From contig JABJBS010000409.1 in assembly GCA_018668695.1 (NCBI GenBank), positions 1-37,122 of the forward strand: a stretch of DNA of 37,122 nucleotides. Direction: 5' to 3'. Below the pieces are notes generated by a model, which was not told the origin of the DNA, did no database searches, and saw only the letters and a program-made list of their open reading frames with translations. Origin of the DNA: Deltaproteobacteria bacterium (GTDB taxonomy: Bacteria > Myxococcota > XYA12-FULL-58-9 > JABJBS01). Below, one piece after another: positions 1 through 7,939 of the stretch. Position 1 is the first letter of the stretch, and the number at the start of each line of letters is the position of its first letter. A program made the position numbers and the translations under genes.

Positions 1-945
1 AAATAGAAACGCAGCAAAGAAGCTCATGTAGTGTGCGGGGTCAGCATCGTGGTGGTGGACCAACCAAGCCAAGACGCCGAGGAGCAACGCGAGAGCTACC
101 GCACCGAGTATCTCCATGATGGGAGTGCGGACGGCACGAATAAAATAACTTATGAGCATCTGCGAGTAATAATGAAGTCCGGCTTGGTGTAGGCGCTCTT
201 CTTCGCGTTTCTCACCGCCAAAGGCCTGAACGACCTGAATGCCTGCGAGAGCCTCATAGGAAACCGTATTGATGGAAGCTTGAGCTTGCTGTCCACGGCC
301 GCTTACTTTTTTGAGCCACTTGGTAAATCGAACAAGTGGAATCACTGCAACAGGAACGGTGATGAAAGTAAGAAGTGCAAGTTTTGCGTCGGTGTAAAAA
401 AGGTAACCAAGAAGGGCGAAGAGTACGAGAGGCTCGCGAAAGAGTGGCCCCACGCCGTAAAATAGAGCTTGTTCAACTTGGTTTGCATCGTTGGATAACC
501 GGCTTAGTAAGTCTCCGTGTGAGCGCTTGACGAAAAAAGAAGGTGGTTGGTTCACCAGGGCTCTGAAAACATCGCGGCGCAGCTCTAAAAGACTTCGCTG
601 AGATGCCTTACCCATAAGATAAAATTGCCCCGCCTGAGCAAACCCCTTGGCGGTTGCGGCAACGACAATGACCGCAGGCAGTAGCCAGAGGGCGTAGTCT
701 TGAGCAAGATTTTCCAGACCGGTGAGCCATGAGTCCGGCAAGGTTTTCCAGGCAGAACGAATTTCACCGGTAGAGTCTTTTAAAACGTCTTGGACGTCGC
801 CTGTAAAAATATATTTGAGGGCTGGGCCGGAGATGAAGGCATAGAACGCTGTGGTGATAGCGTAGAAAATCATACAACCAAAAGCCATGGCGACCGTTTG
901 CCACTGTGATTGCAGATATGGGAATAGTCGCCGCATGGATTTCAT
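1..945 (-). CDS. MsbA-like ABC exporter, transmembrane half (partial, runs off left edge)
   Basis: The reading frame is open from the ATG at 945 to the window edge and gives about 315 residues of an ABC type-1 exporter transmembrane domain. Hydrophobic helices are seen near residues 14-45, 88-105, 165-200 and 280-300. The stretch RRDVFRALVNQPPSFFVKR followed by GDLLSRLSNDANQVEQAL is typical of MsbA/lipid exporters (first intracellular loop). The nucleotide-binding domain lies outside the window. The ATG shares an ATGA with the stop of the upstream glycosyltransferase, which in turn is coupled to lpxB, so a role in flipping lipid A or a related lipid across the inner membrane is likely. That role is inferred from context; the family call is from the sequence. 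A second Met three codons in is an alternative start. Confidence 0.85.
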   Translation of the reverse strand, partial: MKSMRRLFPYLQSQWQTVAMAFGCMIFYAITTAFYAFISGPALKYIFTGDVQDVLKDSTGEIRSAWKTLPDSWLTGLENLAQDYALWLLPAVIVVAATAKGFAQAGQFYLMGKASQRSLLELRRDVFRALVNQPPSFFVKRSHGDLLSRLSNDANQVEQALFYGVGPLFREPLVLFALLGYLFYTDAKLALLTFITVPVAVIPLVRFTKWLKKVSGRGQQAQASINTVSYEALAGIQVVQAFGGEKREEERLHQAGLHYYSQMLISYFIRAVRTPIMEILGAVALALLLGVLAWLVHHHDADPAHYMSFFAAFLF

Positions 946-1652
946 CGTCTACGCCTTTGCCGAAGCATGGGCACACGAAGGATTGCTTCGACGACGATGT
1001 TGCCAGACATCTTTGATTCTCCGAGTTGACGCTCAGTGAAAATTATTGGCGTTTCATAAACGGAGAATCCCGCCTGAATGGCCAAGTATGTCATTTCTAT
1101 TTGAAAGACATAGCCCGCCGATTGTAGCTCATCTAAATTGATGGTTTCCAGTACTTCGCGTTTAATACATTTTAATCCGCCGGTAACGTCGCGAATTGGG
1201 ATTTGTAGAATCTTACGCGCATAGAATGAGCCGCATTTAGAGATGAGTTGACGTACTTTAGACCAATTCTCGGTGCCGCCCCCATCTACCCATCGTGATC
1301 CTAGAACCATGTCGTAGTGATTTGTGAGTTCTAATAATTTGGGAATCACCGCAGGTGGATGACTAAGGTCGGCATCCATTTGGATGATGTGGGTGTACCC
1401 TCTTGCCATTGCCCAGTGAAAGCCGCTGACATAGGCCTTGCCCAGCCCCGCCTTAGCTGCTCGATGAAGAACAAATACGTTGGGGCAACGTTCTGCTAGG
1501 TTGTCGGCGAGTTCACCGGTTCCATCAGGAGAGTTGTCATCAATGATGAGGATATCAATCGGTGCCGCTTGGCAAATGGCGTCGACGACCTTCTGAATAT
1601 TAGCGATCTCATTGTAGGTGGGTAGGAGTACGACGGCTTTGAACTGACTCAT
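942..1652 (-). CDS. Polyprenol-phosphate mannose synthase-like GT2 glycosyltransferase
   Basis: A 236-residue family 2 glycosyltransferase of the DPM1 type, which transfers a sugar from a nucleotide donor to a polyprenyl phosphate at the membrane face. The N-terminus has LLPTYNEIANI, then IDDNSPDGTGELAD (nucleotide binding), QMDADLSHPP (DxD-like metal site) and GSRWVDGGGTENW, all hallmarks of the dolichyl-phosphate-mannose synthase subfamily. There is no C-terminal transmembrane pair, so it is the soluble short form, and it ends in a basic RQRRRR tail that could contact the membrane. It overlaps lpxB upstream by ATGA and the ABC exporter downstream by ATGA, implying translational coupling in one operon. 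The donor sugar cannot be read from sequence; a lipid A or polyprenyl-linked sugar modification is an inference from neighbours. Confidence 0.88.
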   Translation of the reverse strand: MSQFKAVVLLPTYNEIANIQKVVDAICQAAPIDILIIDDNSPDGTGELADNLAERCPNVFVLHRAAKAGLGKAYVSGFHWAMARGYTHIIQMDADLSHPPAVIPKLLELTNHYDMVLGSRWVDGGGTENWSKVRQLISKCGSFYARKILQIPIRDVTGGLKCIKREVLETINLDELQSAGYVFQIEMTYLAIQAGFSVYETPIIFTERQLGESKMSGNIVVEAILRVPMLRQRRRR

Positions 1653-2809
1653 GATTTTGGTTCCGCCGGTTTAATAAATTCCGAGATCGCGTCAGCCACC
1701 CGCCCAGCCACCGCCCCATCGCCAAGGCTTGCTCGAATTTTTTCGAATCCCTCCTGAAGGGAACTTTGTTTATCGGAGTTGTCGAGTATCTCTTTGAGTT
1801 CGTCTTTAAGCCGGGGAGCTGTAAAAGCGTTTTGGACAAGTTCAGTGACAAGCTCTTTGCCGGCAATCAGATTGACTAAGGCGATGTAGGCAACCTTCAC
1901 GAGACGCTTCAATATAAAATGTGTGAACCAGGATACTTTATAGACCACAACCATAGGTTTATGGAGAAGCGCGGTTTGAAGGGTGGAGGTGCCCGAGCAC
2001 ACAACGGCTGCATCACAGGCACGAACAATTTCTACGGCTTGGCCGTCGATGACCTGCGCTTTGACATCTGCCTCTTCCACCAAGGTTTCTACCCAGCTTT
2101 TGGAAATGGTGCTGGCAACAGGAATAAAGGCGTGAATGTTTGGCGAGTCTTGCCGGAGCAAACCTACGGCTTCAAGCATAATAGGTAGGTGGCGACTGAC
2201 TTCTTTGTGCCGGCTTCCAGGTAGGAGAGCGAGGATAGGCCCGTTTGGTTTTTGAAGACCGAGCTGTGTGCGTGCAATGGCCTGGGTGGGGGCATCGGCG
2301 AGTTCTTCCACTAAGGGGTGACCGACGAATTCGACGTCGACATCATGGCTTTTGTAAAAGTCTTTCTCGAAGGGAAGGATAACCAGCATTTTATCAACGA
2401 ATCGCCGAATTTGTTCAACACGCCCTTGGCGCCAAGCCCAAATTTGGGGACTGATATAATAGACGACTGGGATGCCAAGTTTCTTGAGGCGCTTAGCGAG
2501 GCGGATGTTGAAGTCGGGTAAATCAATAAGCATGACGACATCGGGGCGGCGGGTCTGGGCTGCTTGGGTAAGCTCCCCCATGATCCGGAACATGCGGGGA
2601 AGGCCCATGAGAACTTCAGTGAGACCAGCCAATGACATCTCTTCGGCGGGCACCAGAGCCTCAAATTTATGTGAGCGCATCGCCTGGCCACCGACGCCAA
2701 AAATCTTCAAATCGGGGTCTCGGCGGTTGAGTTCCGCGACCACCTCGGCGCCGTGCAGGTCTGCGGAGGCTTCGCCCGCTACGATCATCATGGAATGCGA
2801 TCTGGTCAT
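1649..2809 (-). CDS. lpxB: Lipid-A-disaccharide synthase
   Basis: LpxB joins UDP-2,3-diacylglucosamine and lipid X (2,3-diacylglucosamine 1-phosphate) to make the tetra-acyl disaccharide of lipid A. The N-terminus MMIVAGEASADLHGAEVV matches the family signature near IVAGEASGDLHGA, followed by GVGGQAM, DLPDFNIRLAK, YYISPQIWAWRQGRV, LPFEKDFY and FVGHPLVEE; the C-terminal half has LLPGSRHKEV and CSGTSTLQTAL. The frame stays open to a TTG at 2881, but the ATG at 2809 gives 386 residues, close to the usual family length, and places the conserved motif near the N-terminus. No strong ribosome site precedes it. First gene of a coupled lpxB-GT2-ABC exporter operon, divergent from ftsY. Confidence 0.95.
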   Translation of the reverse strand: MTRSHSMMIVAGEASADLHGAEVVAELNRRDPDLKIFGVGGQAMRSHKFEALVPAEEMSLAGLTEVLMGLPRMFRIMGELTQAAQTRRPDVVMLIDLPDFNIRLAKRLKKLGIPVVYYISPQIWAWRQGRVEQIRRFVDKMLVILPFEKDFYKSHDVDVEFVGHPLVEELADAPTQAIARTQLGLQKPNGPILALLPGSRHKEVSRHLPIMLEAVGLLRQDSPNIHAFIPVASTISKSWVETLVEEADVKAQVIDGQAVEIVRACDAAVVCSGTSTLQTALLHKPMVVVYKVSWFTHFILKRLVKVAYIALVNLIAGKELVTELVQNAFTAPRLKDELKEILDNSDKQSSLQEGFEKIRASLGDGAVAGRVADAISEFIKPAEPKS

Positions 2810-2903
2810 GGCTGGGCTGCTATCACAAAGAATCTCTCTCGGAAATTCAATTAAGCGCGATTTCACAGCTCTTAATCTCAAGGCTTATTGACACCCTTCA
2901 CCC

Positions 2904-4175
2904 ATGCCAGCTACATCCGGCTGCATGAACGGCGAAATGATTGGCATGATTGTCCTAGCCTCCCTCACGGTTGGCTTTGTTTGGTTGGCTTTTAAGGCCA
3001 TAAAACGCTCTGCTGAGCGCAAAAAAGAGCTTTACGCTGAGGAAGATTCGGCCGAGTTCGCTGAGCCCACGGCTCAGGTTGCACCTAAGGCCGAGCCGGA
3101 ACCCGTTGTTGAAGCTGTTCCCGAGCCAGAACCAGTTGTAGAAGCCGCTGCCGAGCCAGAATCAGTTGTAGAAGCCGCCGCTGAGCCAGAACCGGTTGTA
3201 GAGGCCGCTGCTGAGCCGGAACCGGTTGTAGAAGCTGCTCCTGCCGGGGACGATCTTCGTCTTAAAGAAGGCATGAAGCGTACCAATGCCTCCTTCATGG
3301 GTAAGCTCGCATCCATTTTTAGTCGCAAAGGCTCGGTGGATGATGACGTGATGGACGAGCTCGAAGAGGCTTTGCTAACTGCCGACGTGGGTGTTCGCTT
3401 GGCCATGGAGATGGTCGACGACTTAAGGGCTAGAGTAGCATCTAAGGATCTCTCCTCGGGCGAAGAAGTTCGCGCGGCGCTTCGTGAGCACATCGAAAAG
3501 GCGCTGGATAAGGTCTCGAACGACGACGATCCTTTAGCCAAAGAGCCGAATGGATCAAAAGTGATCCTATTTATCGGTGTAAATGGAGTCGGAAAGACGA
3601 CATCGATCGGTAAAATTGCCTCATTACTCAAATCTCGTGGTCATTCTGTGGTGATGGGGGCCGGCGATACCTTTCGAGCCGCCGCTGTTGAGCAGCTAAA
3701 GGTCTGGGGTGAGCGAACCGATTGTAAGGTCATCACGGGCGATGAAGGCTCGGATCCTGCCAGCGTTATTTATAATACGGTCCGCCATGGCTGCGAAGTT
3801 AATGCAGATTTTATTCTCGCAGACACAGCCGGTCGTCTTCATACCAAGAACGATCTCATGGAAGAGCTCAAGAAAGTAGGACGTGCGGCCGGCAAGTCTT
3901 TGGATGGAGCCCCACATGAGACCTGGTTGGTCGTGGATGGCACCACCGGGCAAAATGCTGTCCTGCAAGCACGCCAATTTAATGAAGCAGTCGGACTTAC
4001 TGGCGTAATTCTTACGAAGCTCGATGGCACGGCCAAAGGCGGTGTGGTAGTAGGCATTGCAAATGAGTTAGCAATACCAGTTCGTTTTGTAGGTGTAGGT
4101 GAGCAAGCAGATGATCTGCGCCCATTCCATGCACCATCTTTTGTGAACGGACTATTTGAATCTTCTGCTGCTTGA
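2904..4175 (+). CDS. ftsY: Signal recognition particle receptor FtsY
   Basis: A 423-residue SRP-receptor GTPase that docks ribosome-SRP complexes at the inner membrane. An N-terminal hydrophobic helix (about residues 12-33) is followed by a charged stretch and five tandem copies of a 10-residue Glu/Pro/Val/Ala unit (residues 63-112), then the four-helix N domain and the GTPase: GVNGVGKTTSIGKIA (P-loop), DTFRAAAVEQL, DTAGRLHTKNDLMEEL, TKLDGTAKGG and GEQADDLRPF, all intact. The hydrophobic N-terminus means this FtsY is probably membrane-anchored, unlike the E. coli protein. Start codon is uncertain: ATGs at 2925 and 2937 are also possible and none has a clear Shine-Dalgarno. The divergent lpxB lies 94 nt away, so both promoters probably sit in that gap. 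Confidence 0.96.
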   Translation: MPATSGCMNGEMIGMIVLASLTVGFVWLAFKAIKRSAERKKELYAEEDSAEFAEPTAQVAPKAEPEPVVEAVPEPEPVVEAAAEPESVVEAAAEPEPVVEAAAEPEPVVEAAPAGDDLRLKEGMKRTNASFMGKLASIFSRKGSVDDDVMDELEEALLTADVGVRLAMEMVDDLRARVASKDLSSGEEVRAALREHIEKALDKVSNDDDPLAKEPNGSKVILFIGVNGVGKTTSIGKIASLLKSRGHSVVMGAGDTFRAAAVEQLKVWGERTDCKVITGDEGSDPASVIYNTVRHGCEVNADFILADTAGRLHTKNDLMEELKKVGRAAGKSLDGAPHETWLVVDGTTGQNAVLQARQFNEAVGLTGVILTKLDGTAKGGVVVGIANELAIPVRFVGVGEQADDLRPFHAPSFVNGLFESSAA

Positions 4176-4230
4176 CCCTTGCGGCAAACCTTGGGTAGAG
4201 CAACAATCAGAGCTGGGGGCAGGAATATTC

Positions 4231-4563
4231 ATGACACAATATGGTGGTAACGGCGGAAGCAGAACACAGACTCAAGAAGCGGTTGAAGTGACCATTCTCG
4301 GCCAGCGCATGCGCTTGAAGGCTGATGATGATCCTAGGCGTATTGAACAGCTCGCGACTTATATTCAACGTAAGGTGGATGAAATCTCGGCAGGTGCTGC
4401 GGTTGCGCCCACAAAACTGGCCGTGCTTGCGGCCTTGAATATTGCTGATGACTATTTTCGGGCCCTTGATGATAATCGACAATTCAAGCGTGAAGTCGCC
4501 GGTCGTTCTCGTGCGCTGCTCACAGAACTTGATGCCATAGGCCAAAATAATTCCAACGATTGA
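4231..4563 (+). CDS. zapA: Cell division protein ZapA
   Basis: A 110-residue ZapA-like protein, which cross-links FtsZ filaments at midcell. The core reads VEVTILGQRMRLKADDDPRRIEQLATYIQRKVDEI, matching the conserved ZapA N-terminal globular domain, followed by the long C-terminal helix expected to form the dimer coiled coil. The frame is open upstream to an ATG at 4156 inside ftsY, but the ATG at 4231 is preceded by GGGGCAGGA about 7 nt upstream and gives the normal family length, so I chose it. It lies 55 nt after ftsY and 7 nt before the heptose kinase, and probably shares a transcript with them. Confidence 0.85.
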   Translation: MTQYGGNGGSRTQTQEAVEVTILGQRMRLKADDDPRRIEQLATYIQRKVDEISAGAAVAPTKLAVLAALNIADDYFRALDDNRQFKREVAGRSRALLTELDAIGQNNSND

Positions 4564-4570
4564 GGCGCGC

Positions 4571-5578
4571 GTGACTGCTACTGTTGCCAGTGCTCTCCAA
4601 AAGTTTTCCAATTGCCGGATTCTTGTTGTGGGAGACATGATTCTCGATGCCTATGTTTACGGCCAAACTTTGCGGGTCAGTCGGGAAGCTCCCGTTTTGG
4701 TTGTCCGTAAAGAGTCCAAAGAATATCGACTCGGTGGCGCCGCAAATACAGCTTTAAATCTAAGGGCACTCGGTGCTGATGTGGAAGTGGTCACCGGCCT
4801 GGGAAACGATGCCAACGGTGAAGTTGTCCGTAAGATGCTGCACGATGCCGGGATGGATATCCAAGGCGTTGTGGGATCGAAGACAACAACCTCTGTGAAG
4901 ACGCGCGTGATGGCGGGTGCAGCGGGTACAGCACGTCAGCAGGTCATTCGTTTAGATGACGAACCAGACTCTTTGCCAGAAGAAGTTCACCAAGTGATCA
5001 CAAAGCACTTGGCTGAGCGGGCCGAAATGGTCGATGCGATAATTATCAGTGATTATGGGCAAGGCGTTATTTCGCAAGCCACCATCGACTTAGCGGTAAA
5101 GCTTGCGGCCGACGGTAAGATTGTTTGTGTCGACTCCCGTTACCGGCTCAGCGCCTTTAAAGGCGTGACTGCGATAACTCCCAACGTGCCCGAAGCTGAA
5201 GCGGTGATTGGTTTTGAAATTGAATCACCGGACCAGGCATTGCGCGCTGGGCATGCGCTTAAAGAAAAACTTGGCGTGAAAGCTGTCCTTCTTACTCTGG
5301 GGCGCGGCGGCATGTCTTTGTTTACCGATGATGATGTTTCACATGTTGATATTGTTGGTGAGGAAGAAGTGACCGATGTTACAGGGGCAGGGGATACCGT
5401 TATGGCAACCTTTTGTCTGGCTGTCGCGGCGGAGCTTGGAATGGAAAATGCCATGCGCCTTGCCAATTGTGCCGCGGGTGTCACGGTAAACAAGAGCGGT
5501 GCCGCAACATGCAGTCCTGAGGAGCTTATCGATGCTTCCGTCCAGGCGTCCATGGAGCTTAATCCATGGGGCTCCTAG
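4571..5578 (+). CDS. hldA: D-glycero-beta-D-manno-heptose-7-phosphate kinase (HldE N-domain as separate gene)
   Basis: A 335-residue ribokinase/PfkB-family enzyme that phosphorylates heptose-7-phosphate at C1 on the way to ADP-heptose for the LPS inner core. VVGDMILDAYVYGQTLRVSREAPVLVV and the GGAANTALNLRALGADV stretch are characteristic of RfaE1/HldE; the C-terminal VTDVTGAGDTVMATF holds the anion hole and catalytic Asp. The start is GTG, 7 nt after the zapA stop. Its last 13 bases overlap the next gene, which encodes the adenylyltransferase half that is fused to this domain in E. coli HldE. The split arrangement is real: the frames differ and each half has its own start. Confidence 0.93.
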   Translation: MTATVASALQKFSNCRILVVGDMILDAYVYGQTLRVSREAPVLVVRKESKEYRLGGAANTALNLRALGADVEVVTGLGNDANGEVVRKMLHDAGMDIQGVVGSKTTTSVKTRVMAGAAGTARQQVIRLDDEPDSLPEEVHQVITKHLAERAEMVDAIIISDYGQGVISQATIDLAVKLAADGKIVCVDSRYRLSAFKGVTAITPNVPEAEAVIGFEIESPDQALRAGHALKEKLGVKAVLLTLGRGGMSLFTDDDVSHVDIVGEEEVTDVTGAGDTVMATFCLAVAAELGMENAMRLANCAAGVTVNKSGAATCSPEELIDASVQASMELNPWGS

Positions 5579-6045
5579 TCAATCTTGACGAGTTAACACT
5601 CCTAACGGACGCAGCCCATGAGCGCGGCGAAACAATTGTTCTAGCCAATGGTGCCTTTGACTTATTGCATGTGGGTCACGTGCGATATCTGCAAGGTGCC
5701 GCGGAGCATGGAGAGCGTGTGGTTGTCGCGGTGAATTCAGACAGCTCAGTGCAATTGTCAAAAGGTCCCAACCGGCCCATGATTCCAGATGCTGAACGAG
5801 CTGAAATCGTCGCAGCGCTGGCGGGAATCGATTGGGTTGTTGTTTTCGATGACAAGACCGTCGAACCTATCATTGAGGCTATTCGGCCGCATGTACACGC
5901 GAAAGGAACAGACTACACGGTAGAGTCTGTGCCTGAGGCTGCATTGGTGAAACGGTTGGGGGGCCGTGTGGAAATTGTGGGGGATCCTAAAGACCATTCA
6001 ACCACAGAGTTGTGTGAGCAGCTGAAAGAGAAGCCTTCCGAATGA
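5566..6045 (+). CDS. hldC: D-beta-D-heptose 1-phosphate adenylyltransferase (HldE C-domain as separate gene)
   Basis: A 159-residue nucleotidyltransferase that makes ADP-heptose from heptose-1-phosphate and ATP. The motif GAFDLLHVGHVRYL contains the HxGH signature of the cytidylyltransferase-like fold, and HAKGTDYT plus DHSTTELCEQL match the RfaE2 subfamily. It begins 13 bases inside the kinase gene in another frame, so its translation is likely coupled to it, and its end overlaps gmk by ATGA. Together with the kinase it completes the last cytoplasmic steps to ADP-glycero-manno-heptose, before the HldD epimerase, which is not in this window. Confidence 0.92.
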   Translation: MGLLVNLDELTLLTDAAHERGETIVLANGAFDLLHVGHVRYLQGAAEHGERVVVAVNSDSSVQLSKGPNRPMIPDAERAEIVAALAGIDWVVVFDDKTVEPIIEAIRPHVHAKGTDYTVESVPEAALVKRLGGRVEIVGDPKDHSTTELCEQLKEKPSE

Positions 6046-6665
6046 GTGAGTCAGTTTCTAAAAGAGGTAAGGCAATCGTTGTCTCGGCGCCGAGCGGCGG
6101 CGGGAAGACTACCCTGTGTCGGCGTTTGATGGATGAGTTGCCCGGACTATCGTTCTCGATTTCGCACACCACGCGGGCACCGCGCGGCCAAGAAAAAGAC
6201 GGCGTAGATTACCACTTCGTTGATGAAGCAGAGTTTAAAGCATTGATTGAACAAGACGCTTTTTTAGAGTGGGCTCAGGTGCACGGTAATTATTATGGGT
6301 CCAGCTTAAGTGCAGCCAAGAGTCAGCTTGAGAGTGGTATCAACGTTTTATTCGATATTGATATTCAGGGCGGTTACCAGATCAAAGAGAAGATGCCAGA
6401 GGCATTATTAATTTTCATCGTACCCCCTTCAATGCAGGTTTTAGAGGAGCGTTTGAGAGGGCGTGCGAGCGATGTAGAGGATGTGATTCAAAAACGCCTA
6501 GAAGCTGCTCGTCAAGAGATTGAAGGTGCGGTCAATTACTCTTCTTGGATTATCAACGACGACCTAGAGCATGCTCTGCAAACATTTGCTGAGGTGGTGA
6601 CCACGGGGCGCGTTGCGGAATTCAATAAAGACGAGTTGAAAAAACGCGTCCTCGGGGACGATTAG
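6042..6665 (+). CDS. gmk: Guanylate kinase
   Basis: A 207-residue guanylate kinase converting GMP to GDP with ATP. The P-loop reads SAPSGGGKTT near residue 15, followed by the GMP-binding segment SISHTTRAPRGQEKDGVDYHFV, EWAQVHGNYYGSS, and the DIDIQGG stretch of the family. Length is normal. The start ATG overlaps the stop of the adenylyltransferase gene (ATGA), so it is the last gene of the rightward ftsY-zapA-hldA-hldC-gmk run. A short hairpin with a T-run lies over its stop codon, and the next gene is convergent. Confidence 0.96.
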   Translation: MSESVSKRGKAIVVSAPSGGGKTTLCRRLMDELPGLSFSISHTTRAPRGQEKDGVDYHFVDEAEFKALIEQDAFLEWAQVHGNYYGSSLSAAKSQLESGINVLFDIDIQGGYQIKEKMPEALLIFIVPPSMQVLEERLRGRASDVEDVIQKRLEAARQEIEGAVNYSSWIINDDLEHALQTFAEVVTTGRVAEFNKDELKKRVLGDD

Positions 6666-6672
6666 TTTTTTT
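6647..6672 (+). terminator. Candidate intrinsic terminator at the end of gmk
   Basis: A 5-bp perfect stem CGTCC/GGACG with a TCGG tetraloop (6647-6660) sits over the last codons of gmk and is followed, after the stop, by seven consecutive T (6666-6672). The stem is short and the T-run is 5 nt from it, so efficiency is uncertain. Its position at the end of the rightward operon, facing a convergent gene, supports the call. Confidence 0.45.
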
Positions 6673-6675
6673 GAT

Positions 6676-7827
6676 TCAGCGCGGCCGATTGAAGGTCGCA
6701 GGGTTCAATTGATCAATAAAATCAAATGTTAGGCTACGCAGCTCAGCGCGAGACTGATCGTTTTCAAATTCTCTCCAGTGAATCATAGCATGCGGTACTT
6801 CTGCTTCAGTCGGGAAATGGTACCAGCCCCGGGTTGCGGTATTGGCTTCATAAACTTCTTTAAGAAGTGTACGGCTGACCACATTGCTTTCATATTCTGA
6901 ACTAACGATTTGTAATGGTACCGATGAGTTTCCCGAGTCTGCTACAGCACGTTGACCATATTGAGACAGACCGAAAATCATTCCACCATCGAAATCAACA
7001 TGCCCATCTCGTCCCCATGCATCTCGGTCGCTTTTTGCATTGCCAAAAACGATGGGGATGAGTCGTAAAAGATAGCTGGCAAAACCAAAGGTAAATCTAT
7101 CTATGAATTGTGCGGCATTAACCAAGGCTTCTGCTGGGTTTGCTGGACTTAAGAAGGGGTCATAGAGTGTGGCGGATTGAATGTCTGGATACCGCCCAGC
7201 AATATCAAGGGCAATCGCACCGCCCCCTGAAAGTCCGACAATGCTGATTGGAAGCCCAACTGAAGCAGCCTCAGCGTAGGTTGCATCGGCGTAGTCGCGG
7301 TAAATTTGAGACTCATCGTTTTGAGGAAACCCGGTGGATACAGCTTTACCGGAGGAGTTTACGAGACCGTGCCCGGGAAGCCGTGGCGCGTACACATGGT
7401 ACCCTTGGTCGGTGAGCTGGGTTGCCATGTGTTCGAATTGCCAAGTTCCGGCCGACCAGCCATGCAGTGCAAGAACAACTCCCTTTACGGGCTCGATTTG
7501 TGACTTTAGAAAACCACTGCGATTGCCAGGCTGTAGGTTCAACGCGGCCTCCGCGCTGAGCTTTTCTGCAATCACGCTGAACTCTTGAATGTCCACGAGA
7601 GGGGATGATGGAAAAACCGGGTTTTCAGTCCGTGCTATTTTTTCGGACTCAATTGATTGAAGGAGCCGAGGATCAACACCTGTTTTGGCATGATCGGCAG
7701 CGATGCGCTCGAAGCTATCAATAGGTAATGGCGTAGGTTGAGCTTTGTCTTCTTGGCGAGCGGTAGGAGCTTTGGCAGAGTTTATTAAAGTGGCAGCTTG
7801 TAGGGCGTGTGTTGTGATAGCAGTCAT
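6676..7827 (-). CDS. Alpha/beta hydrolase (lipase/esterase-like)
   Basis: A 383-residue protein whose residues from about 110 form an alpha/beta-hydrolase domain. VVLALHGWSAGTWQFEHMATQL carries the HGW oxyanion region, YAPRLPGHGL follows, and SIVGLSGGGAIALDIA holds the nucleophile elbow (G-L-S-G-G) with the catalytic Ser. DPFL and the late VPHAMIHW segment are candidates for the acid and His of the triad. The first ~100 residues are polar, show no convincing signal peptide and resemble nothing I recognise. It is monocistronic, convergent with gmk and divergent from the cyclase gene. The substrate cannot be predicted; a carboxylesterase or lysophospholipase-type role is possible. Confidence 0.75.
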   Translation of the reverse strand: MTAITTHALQAATLINSAKAPTARQEDKAQPTPLPIDSFERIAADHAKTGVDPRLLQSIESEKIARTENPVFPSSPLVDIQEFSVIAEKLSAEAALNLQPGNRSGFLKSQIEPVKGVVLALHGWSAGTWQFEHMATQLTDQGYHVYAPRLPGHGLVNSSGKAVSTGFPQNDESQIYRDYADATYAEAASVGLPISIVGLSGGGAIALDIAGRYPDIQSATLYDPFLSPANPAEALVNAAQFIDRFTFGFASYLLRLIPIVFGNAKSDRDAWGRDGHVDFDGGMIFGLSQYGQRAVADSGNSSVPLQIVSSEYESNVVSRTLLKEVYEANTATRGWYHFPTEAEVPHAMIHWREFENDQSRAELRSLTFDFIDQLNPATFNRPR

Positions 7828-7939
7828 GATTTTTTCTTAATGTACTTGAGGGTAGATATTTAGGTTATCGGTACCATGAGCTAAAAGTTGCTGGCTTTTT
7901 TTTGTACCCGGCGGATTTTAATAATCTCGTGATAAATCA

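Noticed and set aside
280-465. 61-residue rightward frame with several Cys
   Set aside because: Antisense to the transmembrane domain of the ABC exporter, whose leftward frame is continuous across it.
2810-2881. TTG-initiated N-terminal extension of LpxB
   Set aside because: It adds 24 residues before the conserved N-terminal motif and makes the protein longer than usual; the ATG at 2809 fits better.
3090-3239. Possible CRISPR or intergenic tandem array
   Set aside because: The 30-bp units are contiguous without spacers and in frame within ftsY, so it is a coding repeat.
3074-3631. 185-residue leftward frame over ftsY with Ser/Ala/Gly repeats
   Set aside because: It is the antisense of the FtsY acidic repeats and GTPase; the low-complexity translation simply mirrors the coding strand.
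4207-4638. 143-residue leftward frame
   Set aside because: Antisense to zapA and the start of the heptose kinase.
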